DNA of 64,000 bases from Crateriforma spongiae (GTDB lineage Bacteria > Planctomycetota > Planctomycetia > Pirellulales > Pirellulaceae): the NCBI RefSeq assembly GCF_012290005.1, contig NZ_JAAXMS010000002.1, forward strand, positions 868,001-932,000, in the 5' to 3' direction. How positions within the stretch are numbered: the stretch's first letter is position 1; each line of letters begins with the position of its first letter. Position numbers and translations under genes: made by a program. Below, in pieces: positions 37,153 to 45,143 of this stretch. The notes below the pieces were generated by a model. It had not been told where the DNA came from and did not search any database. It saw nothing but the letters and a program-made list of their open reading frames with translations.

Positions 37153-38595
37153 TCAGTTGGAGGATTTCTGATACTTGCTTTCGATCCTGTCGCGAAAATC
37201 AGCATCAACAAACGGATCCTCCGTTCGCTGTTGCCACAGGGTCAAAGCCTGTTTCAATCGGCTTACCTCCTTGGACATTGCCGGATCGTTTGCCCGGTTG
37301 TCGAACTCGATCGGATCGTCCTTCAGATCGTACAATTCCCACTCGGGCGGATCAGCCAAACGCTCCATCACCAGCCTGGCCGGATGATCAGATCCCAGCT
37401 TTTCAGCCATGACGTTGGCTCGATCGCCATCGACCGACGGTGAAGCGGTGACCTCGCCGGAACGCAAGTTATGAATCAACTTGAACCGGCCATCGGTAAT
37501 GGCCCTTCTTGGAAAAAACGGCGATCCGCCGTGATAATGAAATTCAGCAACTAGCGTATTGCGCCAATCCACCGATTCCGATTGCACCAAAACCGGCCTT
37601 AGCGAGCGTCCATGCAGCGGTGAATTCGTTTCGATGCCAGCTGCGTCTAAGATCGTCGGATAAATGTCGACACTGCCCACCAAACGGTTCGAAACATGTG
37701 GCTCAGACACACCCGGCCATCGGGCCAAGAACGGGATACGCAGCCCGGCTTCATAGCAACTGGTTTTTCCTCGCGCGAAGGGTGGTCCATGATCCCCAAG
37801 GAAAATGATCAACGTGTCATCCCAATGGCTCGATTGCTGAAGCATCTGGGTCAGCATTCCGATTGCCGCGTCGATCCGATGCACGCAGTTGTAGTAACCT
37901 GCGATCTTGGTTCGTTGTGCCCGCGAATTCACTTGTTGCCACGGCCACGGCGGGACATCCTGCGCGGTTAAAACTTTCTCCGGCAATCCATCGACTTGGT
38001 CTGGAAAGTATTGTGGTCCTCGATTCCCGTTGGCAAGTCGCTGGCGCGCAACATGCGGATCGAACAGATTGAACATCAAGAACCATGGATGTCCTTCTGA
38101 CTGGCTGACGAACTCTTTGGCATACTGCAGTTGCTTTCGGACCAACCGGTTGCCGAATCCGTCTCTTTGCCGCATGTCAAACTGAAATGAATCTTCCGGA
38201 TTCACGTGGAGCTTTCCGATAATCCCTGTTCGATATCCGGCCCGCTTGAGCACATTTGGCAACACGTCGTCACGCAATTCCGAATGCAACTGGAATCCGA
38301 CATTGGCGTTCGCCAATCCGTAGTGACCGTTTCCGTGCGGGTACAAGCCAGTGAACATCGTGGACCGCGATGGGCTGCAAGACGCTTGGCTCACGTACGC
38401 CGTTTGAAACTGGACCGAATGTCTCGCCAAGTCGTCGATCTCGGGCGTTTTGGCGATCGGATCTCCGTAGCAGGAAAGCTGTGTTCCCAAATCATCAGCG
38501 GTGATCAAGAGAATGTTCAGCCTGTCCGAGGCATGGCTAACACCCACGAATAGCACCAACGCGATTGCCACCGTTTGATATAGCCGCTGAATCAT
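37153..38595 (-). CDS. S1 family sulfatase, heparan N-sulfatase-like branch
   Basis: 480 residues from ATG 38595, signal peptide MIQRLYQTVAIALVLFVGVS. The start TTG at 38601 would be two codons longer and is less likely. ITADDLGTQLSCYGDPIAKTPEIDDLARHS and C73-S-P-S-R with STMFTGLYPHGNGHYGL match the sulfamidase-like (S1_8) branch. IGKLHVNPEDSF, FNLFDPHVARQ and FLGDHGPPFARGK are its active-site blocks, with GDHG instead of DNG. Branch members remove N- or O-sulfate from hexosamine or other sugars; here only the branch is supported. The protein is 150 bases upstream of the cytochrome gene and preceded by a 353-base gap with several TTGAC boxes. Confidence 0.94.
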   Translation of the reverse strand: MIQRLYQTVAIALVLFVGVSHASDRLNILLITADDLGTQLSCYGDPIAKTPEIDDLARHSVQFQTAYVSQASCSPSRSTMFTGLYPHGNGHYGLANANVGFQLHSELRDDVLPNVLKRAGYRTGIIGKLHVNPEDSFQFDMRQRDGFGNRLVRKQLQYAKEFVSQSEGHPWFLMFNLFDPHVARQRLANGNRGPQYFPDQVDGLPEKVLTAQDVPPWPWQQVNSRAQRTKIAGYYNCVHRIDAAIGMLTQMLQQSSHWDDTLIIFLGDHGPPFARGKTSCYEAGLRIPFLARWPGVSEPHVSNRLVGSVDIYPTILDAAGIETNSPLHGRSLRPVLVQSESVDWRNTLVAEFHYHGGSPFFPRRAITDGRFKLIHNLRSGEVTASPSVDGDRANVMAEKLGSDHPARLVMERLADPPEWELYDLKDDPIEFDNRANDPAMSKEVSRLKQALTLWQQRTEDPFVDADFRDRIESKYQKSSN

Positions 38596-38948
38596 GTCCA
38601 ATTTTCCTGAAATAACTTGATGAATGATCCAATGCGTCCAGAACCATCCGCTACCCGCGAATGAAATGACGTCAACCTGTCAAACACGGTCAAGACGAAT
38701 GGCTCTGGTGAACGCTGCGGCCGCGCGAATGTTGACAATAAGCTGTCAATTTCAGTGAGGCCCGCCCACCGCCGGAACACGCCCCGGTGGGAAGCTGAGT
38801 TGGAACTCCTGGCAGTCTATCCCAACCCGACTCTGCCGGTCCAGTTTTCGGGAACGATTGGTCGGCCACCCACGGCATTGTTCCAGTCCAGCGTTGCCTA
38901 CAAACGCCATCTCAGTGGCTGGGTACACGCTGATGTCATTCCGGAAAT
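38596..38948. other. Intergenic region (353 bp) between two sulfatases
   Basis: No supported gene. The part nearest the 38595 sulfatase is rich in GTCAA/TTGAC boxes (about 38672-38749), including TTGACA-N6-TGTCAA, and probably holds its promoter. The rest (38760-38948) has short open frames on both strands without recognisable domains. Confidence 0.5.
38732..38749. promoter_or_regulatory. TTGACA-N6-TGTCAA inverted repeat, candidate operator
   Basis: Perfect 6-bp arms with a 6-base centre, accompanied by three more GTCAA copies at about 38672, 38680 and 38690. All lie upstream of the minus-strand sulfatase starting at 38595. Confidence 0.3.
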
Positions 38949-40343
38949 CTAGCGCCGCCAACCGCCAAACTGTGGCGTCGCGGTGCGCTGCGTGTCGGCA
39001 TACCAGTCTTTCAAACGGGACAACATCTGTGCTGCTTGAGCACGATGCTGGTCTGCCAGGTTGTTCGATTCCGAAGGGTCTTGGTCCAGGCGGTACAGCT
39101 CCAGACGCTCGTTTTCAAAGCTTCCTTTTGCGGCCCTGGGATGTTGGACGACCAGCTTCCATGGACCGTCTCGCATCGCCTCGGAACGCCCCCCGTTGTT
39201 GCTAAGCGAAGCCCAATAAAGAGGCCGACTTTCCAGAGTCTGACGCCGAAGCAGCAGGGGCGACAAGTCAACACCGTCAAGTCGCCGATCCGCGGGTAAT
39301 TGCACTCCGGCGAGAGACAACAGAGTGGGCATCACATCCAAAGTGATCGCGGGAACATCACTCTTGCTGCCGGCTGCAATTCGACCTGGCCACCAGGCAA
39401 TGAAGGGAACCTTATGCCCGCCCTCGTACACGCTGCCTTTGTTACCTCGCAGACCGGGACTGCCGCTGGGAAAATCGTTGGCCGCACCGTTGTCAGAGAA
39501 AAATAAAACGAGTGTTTTGCGATCCAGTCCAAGTTCGGTCAACTTCTTTCGAATCTGACCGACCCCCTGATCGATCGGCAAAGTCATTCCGCGATACTTT
39601 TCAATGCGTTCGTCATGATCCGCGGGCTTCCAACGATTCCAACCTCCGTCTTCGGTGCGTCGTGGCGGATCGCCGGGCGTCTGAACCGGATTGTGAATCG
39701 CCAAATGCGGAATATACAGACAGAATGGCTGGTCTCGACTTCGCTGGATAAAGTCAACCGCGTAAGCGTTGATCAAATCGGTGACGTACCCTTTTTCTTT
39801 CGTTTCTTCACGTCCATGCCACCAATCGTGTTCATTGTGGTCACCAACGTGGCTGACGAAGTCGATGTTGCCGCTGTGATACCCGATGAACTGATCAAAA
39901 CCATGGTTTTGCGGGTGAAAATCGTCGGAGTTATGGACATACCCCTGATGCCACTTGCCGATCAGTGCCGTCGCATATCCTTGGGATTGCAACATCTCTG
40001 CAAAGGTAACTTCAGACGTTTGCAATCCCTTTCGGTGCTCCGGATGACTTCGCACCGGATGGATCACTGCCTCGATTCCCGCACGTTGCTGGTAGCGACC
40101 GGTCAGCAAACCCGCACGCGTCGGCGAACAGACAGTTCCAGAGGAATGGAAGTCGGTCAATCGCATGCCCTCCGCAGCCAGGCGGTCGATCTCAGGCGTC
40201 TGAAAGTACGGATTGCCGAAGCAACTGATCCCGGCGTATCCCATATCATCGACCATGATGATCACAAAGTTGGGACGATCGTCCGCAAAGGCAAATGACG
40301 AAGTGAACAGAAAGATTAACAGGCAAACTAGACGCTTCATCAT
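38949..40343 (-). CDS. S1 family sulfatase
   Basis: 464 residues from ATG 40343; MKRLVCLLIFLFTSSFAFA is a textbook signal peptide. An upstream TTG would add a polar 14-residue leader. IMVDDMGYAGISCFGNPYFQTP, C72-S-P-T-R with AGLLTGRYQQRAGIE, IGKWHQGYVHNSDDF, PHLAIHNPVQTP and FFSDNGAANDFPSGSPGLRG are complete, so activity is likely. The AGIEAVIHPVRSHPEHRKG stretch after the active site is typical of one large planctomycete arylsulfatase group. It is 151 bases downstream of the TIM-barrel isomerase and may share its promoter. Confidence 0.95.
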   Translation of the reverse strand: MMKRLVCLLIFLFTSSFAFADDRPNFVIIMVDDMGYAGISCFGNPYFQTPEIDRLAAEGMRLTDFHSSGTVCSPTRAGLLTGRYQQRAGIEAVIHPVRSHPEHRKGLQTSEVTFAEMLQSQGYATALIGKWHQGYVHNSDDFHPQNHGFDQFIGYHSGNIDFVSHVGDHNEHDWWHGREETKEKGYVTDLINAYAVDFIQRSRDQPFCLYIPHLAIHNPVQTPGDPPRRTEDGGWNRWKPADHDERIEKYRGMTLPIDQGVGQIRKKLTELGLDRKTLVLFFSDNGAANDFPSGSPGLRGNKGSVYEGGHKVPFIAWWPGRIAAGSKSDVPAITLDVMPTLLSLAGVQLPADRRLDGVDLSPLLLRRQTLESRPLYWASLSNNGGRSEAMRDGPWKLVVQHPRAAKGSFENERLELYRLDQDPSESNNLADQHRAQAAQMLSRLKDWYADTQRTATPQFGGWRR

Positions 40344-40494
40344 TCCGCTGATCTGTTGGTGACGCCGACTTTGAACCACACTCAATCATCCGCCGAACCA
40401 TCATAGCGGAACTCACACGCCCCCCCGGCCAGGTTCAGACCAAGGCCCTCGATCCAACCGCCGTGCAACGAACCAAGATGAAGACCGCGATGGG

Positions 40495-41379
40495 CTAAGC
40501 TTGCCAGGCTGCTAATTTGCGTCGCAGAAATTCAACGCTGCGTTGCAACTGATCGAATCCTTCGACACCATCTTCCACACTGATCCAACCATCAAACCCG
40601 ATGTCCTGAAGGATCGCAAAGATCTGGTCGTAGTCATTCAGCCCTTTTCCGATCTCACCATGGCAAAGTCGCTGCGCATAACCTTCGACATCCATCTCTT
40701 CATGCCGCAGGTCATCCCAAGTGCCTTCCTTCAGATAGCGGTCTGATGCGTGCATCGTTACGACGCGATCTTTGACGCGTTGCAGTAGTTCGATCGGATC
40801 TTCCCCAGCGATCAACGTGTTGGAGGGATCGTAGTTGACCCCGAAGCCAGGAACGTCGATCGCGTCGACCAGATCACAAAACACATCAGCGTATTGGGCG
40901 AACTCGGGATAGGTCCAATAGTTGTCTTTGTAATGGTTTTCGATAATCAGCGTGATCCCTCGTTCTTTCGCGTACGGGATGCAAGCCCGGATACAATCCG
41001 CGGCATATCGAATTCCGTCCTGACGACTAATCTCCGGCCGACGCTGGCCGCTGAGTACACGACAATATTGGCCCCCAAGTTCGGCCGTCATATTGATCCA
41101 GTACTTTTCTTTTTCGACCTGGTCGGCGCGAAAGCCATCATCGGGATGAGTGAAATCGGGCGAACAACACATCATCGGCATTTGTAGACCAGACGATTCG
41201 ATCAATTTTCGGTATCGGCCCCAGACACTGGAATCCTTCAGATCCAAAAGCCCGCTGTACAACTCCAGACCATCGATCGGCAACGTTGCGGCAAGATCAA
41301 TCCACTGCTCCAACTTCATCGTGCCATCGATGCACAAGGCATCCATGTAGGCCTTCGGAAAAACGGCTAATTTCGGCAT
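40495..41379 (-). CDS. TIM-barrel sugar isomerase/epimerase (AP-endonuclease-2 fold)
   Basis: 294 residues, cytoplasmic (no signal peptide), ATG at 41379. The xylose-isomerase-like barrel is shown by PIDGLELYSGLLDL, GLQMPMMCCSPDFTHPDD, ITLIIENHYKDNYWTYPEF, FGVNYDPSNTLIAGEDP, VVTMHASDRYLKEGTW and WISVEDGVEG. The Glu of IENH, Asp of NYDPSN, His of MHASD and Glu of SVEDG are the expected metal ligands. Family members isomerise or epimerise keto sugars or their phosphates; the precise substrate is unknown. It is the third gene of an operon with the HPS/KGPDC-like enzyme and the dehydrogenase, about 110 bases downstream of the latter, and so likely works on the same catabolic intermediate. Confidence 0.93.
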   Translation of the reverse strand: MPKLAVFPKAYMDALCIDGTMKLEQWIDLAATLPIDGLELYSGLLDLKDSSVWGRYRKLIESSGLQMPMMCCSPDFTHPDDGFRADQVEKEKYWINMTAELGGQYCRVLSGQRRPEISRQDGIRYAADCIRACIPYAKERGITLIIENHYKDNYWTYPEFAQYADVFCDLVDAIDVPGFGVNYDPSNTLIAGEDPIELLQRVKDRVVTMHASDRYLKEGTWDDLRHEEMDVEGYAQRLCHGEIGKGLNDYDQIFAILQDIGFDGWISVEDGVEGFDQLQRSVEFLRRKLAAWQA

Positions 41380-41489
41380 GGCATTCAACTTTCTTTTCGA
41401 TCCCTGGGGCCCGACGTTCCGTTGCGATCGAAACGTCGACCTTCACCAAGAGCATCCCCATCACATGTCCCAATTCAATTCCAAAGTGT

Positions 41490-42512
41490 TCAGGGGCGCA
41501 AGACGGCTTTGACGATTTGTCCACTGTGCATGGTTTCAAAAGCGGTTTGCCACTGATCGAGCGTCCAGACGCCACCAATGATGGGTCGCACATCAAGCGC
41601 ACCACTGGAAAGCAGCGCGATCACACGTTCCCAGATAGCCCAATGATGCGAAAAGCTTCCCTGCACGGTGATGTTCTTTTGGATCATGGGGTCAAGCGTA
41701 AAACCATCCGATGGTGCACCCCAACCAACTTTGCAGATCCAGCCCGCCGGTCTTACCAAATCCAAAGCGATTTTCATCGTCGGCCCCACTCCCGCCGCAT
41801 CGACGACACCATCGCATCCCATTGCGTCGCGTTGCAGTGCCCAATCACGGGCATCGCCAACGATGGTGCTGCAACCATACTGCATCGCGATGTCCAACCG
41901 CGGCCGATCCTTTTCCAAACCGACGATCGCAACCTCGGCACCACACAGCTTGGCGATGGCCGCGCAAAGGATCCCGATTGTCCCCGGTCCCAAGACCAAA
42001 ATTCGGTCGCCTGGAAAAATCCGCACGTTCCCGACCACGGTGTTGTAGGCCACGCAACAAGGTTCCACCAAGCACGCCGACTCGAATGGCAACGAATCGG
42101 GAATCGCGTGCAAAGTCCGCGCGGGTACCCGAACAAACCTCGTCATCGCGCCATCAACGCCATATCCAAAACCCTTGCGAGACGGATCCAAGTTGTACAA
42201 ACCACGTCGGGTCATCGGGCTGTCCGGATCGATCACCGCGGCGGTTTCACTTACGACGCGGTCGCCTTCACGGAACCCATCGACACGCCGGCCGACCTTG
42301 GCCACGGTCCCACAAAACTCATGCCCCAAGACGACCGGATAATTCACAGGCCAAGATTGATCATTGGTCCACTGGTGCAAGTCGCTGCCACAGACACCGA
42401 CGTTACCAACCTCCAGCAGAACTTCATCATCACCAAACTCGGGAACATCCAGTTCCCGCAACTCGACACAGTGCTTTTCCGCTTTGTAATTGACCACCGC
42501 GGGCATACTCAT
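41490..42512 (-). CDS. Medium-chain zinc-type sugar alcohol/sugar dehydrogenase
   Basis: 340 residues, cytoplasmic. The start at 42512 is preceded by GGAGG and shares ATGA with the upstream gene. GVCGSDLHQW (Cys41) and GHEFCGTVAKVG (His64, Glu65) make the catalytic zinc site; VLGPGTIGILCAAIAKLCGA is the NAD(P)-binding turn. The lobe that normally holds four structural-zinc cysteines (residues about 90-112, DPDSPMTRRGLYNLDPSRKG) has none, so the structural zinc is lost. It most likely oxidises a hydroxyl of a sugar acid or polyol derived from the glycan. Operon partners are an HPS/KGPDC-like enzyme and a TIM-barrel isomerase. Confidence 0.93.
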   Translation of the reverse strand: MSMPAVVNYKAEKHCVELRELDVPEFGDDEVLLEVGNVGVCGSDLHQWTNDQSWPVNYPVVLGHEFCGTVAKVGRRVDGFREGDRVVSETAAVIDPDSPMTRRGLYNLDPSRKGFGYGVDGAMTRFVRVPARTLHAIPDSLPFESACLVEPCCVAYNTVVGNVRIFPGDRILVLGPGTIGILCAAIAKLCGAEVAIVGLEKDRPRLDIAMQYGCSTIVGDARDWALQRDAMGCDGVVDAAGVGPTMKIALDLVRPAGWICKVGWGAPSDGFTLDPMIQKNITVQGSFSHHWAIWERVIALLSSGALDVRPIIGGVWTLDQWQTAFETMHSGQIVKAVLRP

Positions 42513-43222
42513 TCGACCGACCCTCCGATCACGACATCACCGTACCCGTGCACATGATCACAGATTTTTCGAAGTGCCCCTTCGATGTCACCCGATGCAG
42601 CCTGGAACCGATCGTTGTCGATCGTCAGCGGTGCACCAAGCACAACCAATGGGGCACCGAACTTGGGTGTTTCGATCGCCTGTTCCAAGGTCAGTCCGCC
42701 GACCGCCTGAACCGGTACGGACACCGCGTCCACCACGTCTTTCAGTTGATCCATTGGACTGGGCATGCGTCCGCCCGCCGCGGCAATTCCGTTACGTTCG
42801 TCAAACCCGATGTGATGGATGACGTAGCCGCAACCAAGCTGTTCAAGTCGCTTGGCCCCGTCGATCATGCAAGACGAAGCCAAGTTGTCGCCCATCACGC
42901 CCACACCAAAGTCTTTCCCGGCCTTCACAACACACTTGATCGTTTCATCATGTGCTTGAGACATGACGACCACATGCGTTGCGCCGGCCTTGGCCATCAG
43001 TTCGGCTTCCAGCCATCCGCCGTCCATCGTTTTCAAATCGGCAACGATGGGGGTGTCGGGAAACCGTTGACGAAGTGCCCGCACCCCATGCATCCCTTCG
43101 GCGATGATTAACGGAGTACCGACCTCCAGCCAGTCCACCCCGGAACGCATCGCCAGTTCGGCAAGCTTCACGGCTTCCGCGATGTCGGTGACGTCAAGTG
43201 AGATCTGAACGATTGGCTTCAT
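42509..43222 (-). CDS. 3-hexulose-6-phosphate synthase / 3-keto-gulonate-6-phosphate decarboxylase-like
   Basis: 237 residues, cytoplasmic, ATG at 43222. The orotidine-monophosphate-decarboxylase superfamily fold is seen from VDWLEVGTPLIIAEGMHGVRAL, the signature ADLKTMDGGWLEAELM (Asp62, Lys64, Asp67) and VPVQAVGGLTLEQAIET with a terminal phosphate-binding loop. D-L-K-T-M-D is closer to 3-hexulose-6-phosphate synthase (DLKTMD) than to the decarboxylase UlaD (DAKIAD). The reaction is therefore either an aldol reaction with formaldehyde or a decarboxylation; neither is proven. It opens the operon with the dehydrogenase (ATGA overlap) and the isomerase and is divergent from the beta-helix gene at 43582. 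Confidence 0.92.
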   Translation of the reverse strand: MKPIVQISLDVTDIAEAVKLAELAMRSGVDWLEVGTPLIIAEGMHGVRALRQRFPDTPIVADLKTMDGGWLEAELMAKAGATHVVVMSQAHDETIKCVVKAGKDFGVGVMGDNLASSCMIDGAKRLEQLGCGYVIHHIGFDERNGIAAAGGRMPSPMDQLKDVVDAVSVPVQAVGGLTLEQAIETPKFGAPLVVLGAPLTIDNDRFQAASGDIEGALRKICDHVHGYGDVVIGGSVE

Positions 43223-43581
43223 GGGCTTCGCGGATCATTGAAGGAAAGTGGGGACACCGGCGACCGAATGCAAGCCAGGTTCGCAGGAGCGACCCGAGAA
43301 GGCTTTTCGATGCGTCTGTTTTTAGCATCTGCGCACCGGCCCCGCTGACATCGCTCCCCATTTCCAGAAAGCACTGATGACCAGCACGGGGTGGATTCGG
43401 CCAAAGTGATCTTGGTTCGGCAACGCCACCATGTCGCCACGCCAAGGTCAGTTCCGTGCGAGGCAGCAAACCGGTATGGGAAGTCATCTTTGCGTCATTG
43501 CAGGATAGCCGGACAGCCTGACGTACCCATGCTGATCGGTCTTGGTAAGCTGCTGAGTTACGAACCCTAGGAAGGCCGACC
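43223..43581. other. Divergent intergenic region (359 bp)
   Basis: Between the HPS-like operon (minus) and the beta-helix gene (plus). Antisense open frames crossing it lack signal peptides or known domains. It should contain both promoters, but I could not single out a box, and the three-copy operator described elsewhere is absent here. Confidence 0.5.
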
Positions 43582-45030
43582 ATGAACATCAATCGACCAC
43601 TGCTGCTTTTTGCATTTACGCTATGGACGCTGCCATCGTCGTTGCTGATCGCGCAAACCGTTGAAAATGCCCGCCCGGCACACGCTAACGATGCACGCAC
43701 TTCCCTGCCGCACCAACCAGTCGGTGACGGAGTCGCCGACGACACCATGGCGATTCAGGCGGCCGTGGACCGCTCCACCGGTTCGCTGCGTTTCGCCCCA
43801 GGCGTTTACCGACTGACTCGGCCCATCGTGATTGACCTGGATCGCGTCGGTTGGACCAGCCTGCATGGCGATGGAGTTGTCCGTTTTGTAATGACGGGGC
43901 CTGGGCCCGCAATTCAATTCACCGGGACGCACGATGGAACCGCCAGCCCATCGACGGTCCGGCCGGGTGTTTGGGATCGCCAGCGTGCCCCACTGATCGA
44001 CGGAATTGAAATCGTCGGCAAGCATCCCGAGGCCGACGGGATCGAAGCATCCGGTACGATGCAGTTGACGATGACTCGCCTAGTGATCCGCAACAGCCGA
44101 CACGCTATTCGCCTGACAGGTCGCAATCGCAATGTCACGATTGGACAATGCCACCTGTATGAAAACGCGGGCATTGGTGTGCTGATGGAAGACTTGAACT
44201 TGCATCAAATCAACATCGCCAACTGTCACATCAGTTACAACCAAGGCGGTGGCGTGGTGTCACGTCGCAGTGAGATCCGCAACCTGCAGATCGGTACCTG
44301 CGACATCGAAGGGAACCATGCGGGCGATGGTTCGCCCGCGACCGCAAACATCCTGCTGGATTCGAACGATGCATCGGTGGCGGAGGTCGCGATCGTCGGC
44401 TGTACGATCCAACACACCCACGAGGCAACGGATTCCGCAAACATTCGCATCACCGGCATCCCGGAAGCGCGATCGTTCACACAAGACCGTCGTGTCGGAA
44501 ACATCACCATCGCCAACAATGTGCTTTCCGACGTCCAGTTCAACATCGACCTCGAGGACGTGCGAGGGATCACGATTTCGGGCAACACAATGTGGAAGGG
44601 TTATGAAGCGAACTTACGAGCCAAGAATTGCCGAGAGATCGCGTTGTCGGGCAACTTGTACGACCGAAACCCGCAATATCACTATGGCGACGGCGCGGAC
44701 GCAAAGCTGGGCATGATCCTGGAAGGCTGTGGAAACCTGACACTCAACGGCGAGGTGTTTCAGGGAATCGTGCACCAGGACGCGGTGGTCGAGTTGGCTG
44801 ATTGCGAGGGCGTTTCGATCAGTGGCTGTGTCTTGGCAAACTTCAACCGAGCCGCCTTTCGAATGAAGGACGTTCGCTTCTCCAGCATCTCAAACTGCCT
44901 GATCAGCGGCCTGGGTGACGAGTCGGTCGCCTTTGCAAAGGTTGGTGAAAACGACGTCGTTCTGCGCAACAACCGCTTTCGAAAACTGACACAAGAAGAT
45001 ACCCACGAGATAACCGACGATCGTCAGTAA
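43582..45030 (+). CDS. Right-handed parallel beta-helix protein (pectate-lyase-3 type)
   Basis: 482 residues, signal peptide MNINRPLLLFAFTLWTLPSSLLIA, AGGAAGG ribosome site. GDGVADDTMAIQAAVDRSTG followed by APGVYRLTRPIVI is the entry of the Pectate_lyase_3/rhamnogalacturonase-like helix. Regular coils follow (RLTGRNRNVTIGQCHLYENA, NIANCHISYNQGGGVVS, GCTIQHTHEATDSANIR, GITISGNTMWKGYEAN, GVSISGCVLANF). Many coils share cysteine and asparagine ladders. Such helices include lyases, hydrolases and epimerases on acidic glycans, and catalytic residues cannot be picked out by eye. It is followed at 113 bases by the DUF4185 gene, with a 9-bp hairpin between. Confidence 0.9.
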   Translation: MNINRPLLLFAFTLWTLPSSLLIAQTVENARPAHANDARTSLPHQPVGDGVADDTMAIQAAVDRSTGSLRFAPGVYRLTRPIVIDLDRVGWTSLHGDGVVRFVMTGPGPAIQFTGTHDGTASPSTVRPGVWDRQRAPLIDGIEIVGKHPEADGIEASGTMQLTMTRLVIRNSRHAIRLTGRNRNVTIGQCHLYENAGIGVLMEDLNLHQINIANCHISYNQGGGVVSRRSEIRNLQIGTCDIEGNHAGDGSPATANILLDSNDASVAEVAIVGCTIQHTHEATDSANIRITGIPEARSFTQDRRVGNITIANNVLSDVQFNIDLEDVRGITISGNTMWKGYEANLRAKNCREIALSGNLYDRNPQYHYGDGADAKLGMILEGCGNLTLNGEVFQGIVHQDAVVELADCEGVSISGCVLANFNRAAFRMKDVRFSSISNCLISGLGDESVAFAKVGENDVVLRNNRFRKLTQEDTHEITDDRQ

Positions 45031-45095
45031 TATCGAGGACACACCACCGGTCGAGTTCTCTCGTCTCCCCTTTTCGATTTCTCACAACATTCTAA

Positions 45096-45118
45096 CCCGG
45101 CGATTCGCTATCGCCGGG
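45096..45118 (+). promoter_or_regulatory. Strong intercistronic hairpin before the DUF4185 gene
   Basis: Perfect 9-bp stem CCCGGCGAT (45096-45104) / ATCGCCGGG (45110-45118) with a 5-base loop, 16 bases before the GGAGG ribosome site of the next gene. There is no U-run; it could stabilise the beta-helix message or partly stop transcription. Confidence 0.5.
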
Positions 45119-45143
45119 ACGGCAGAAACTCTTGGAGGATGTC

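Noticed and set aside
38755-38952. Small plus-strand open frame between two sulfatases
   Set aside because: Non-ATG start, no recognisable domain, and an equally long frame lies antisense to it.
43194-43748. Minus-strand open frame bridging the divergent gap at 43.2-43.7 kb
   Set aside because: Overlaps the starts of two well-supported genes and shows no domain or ribosome site.
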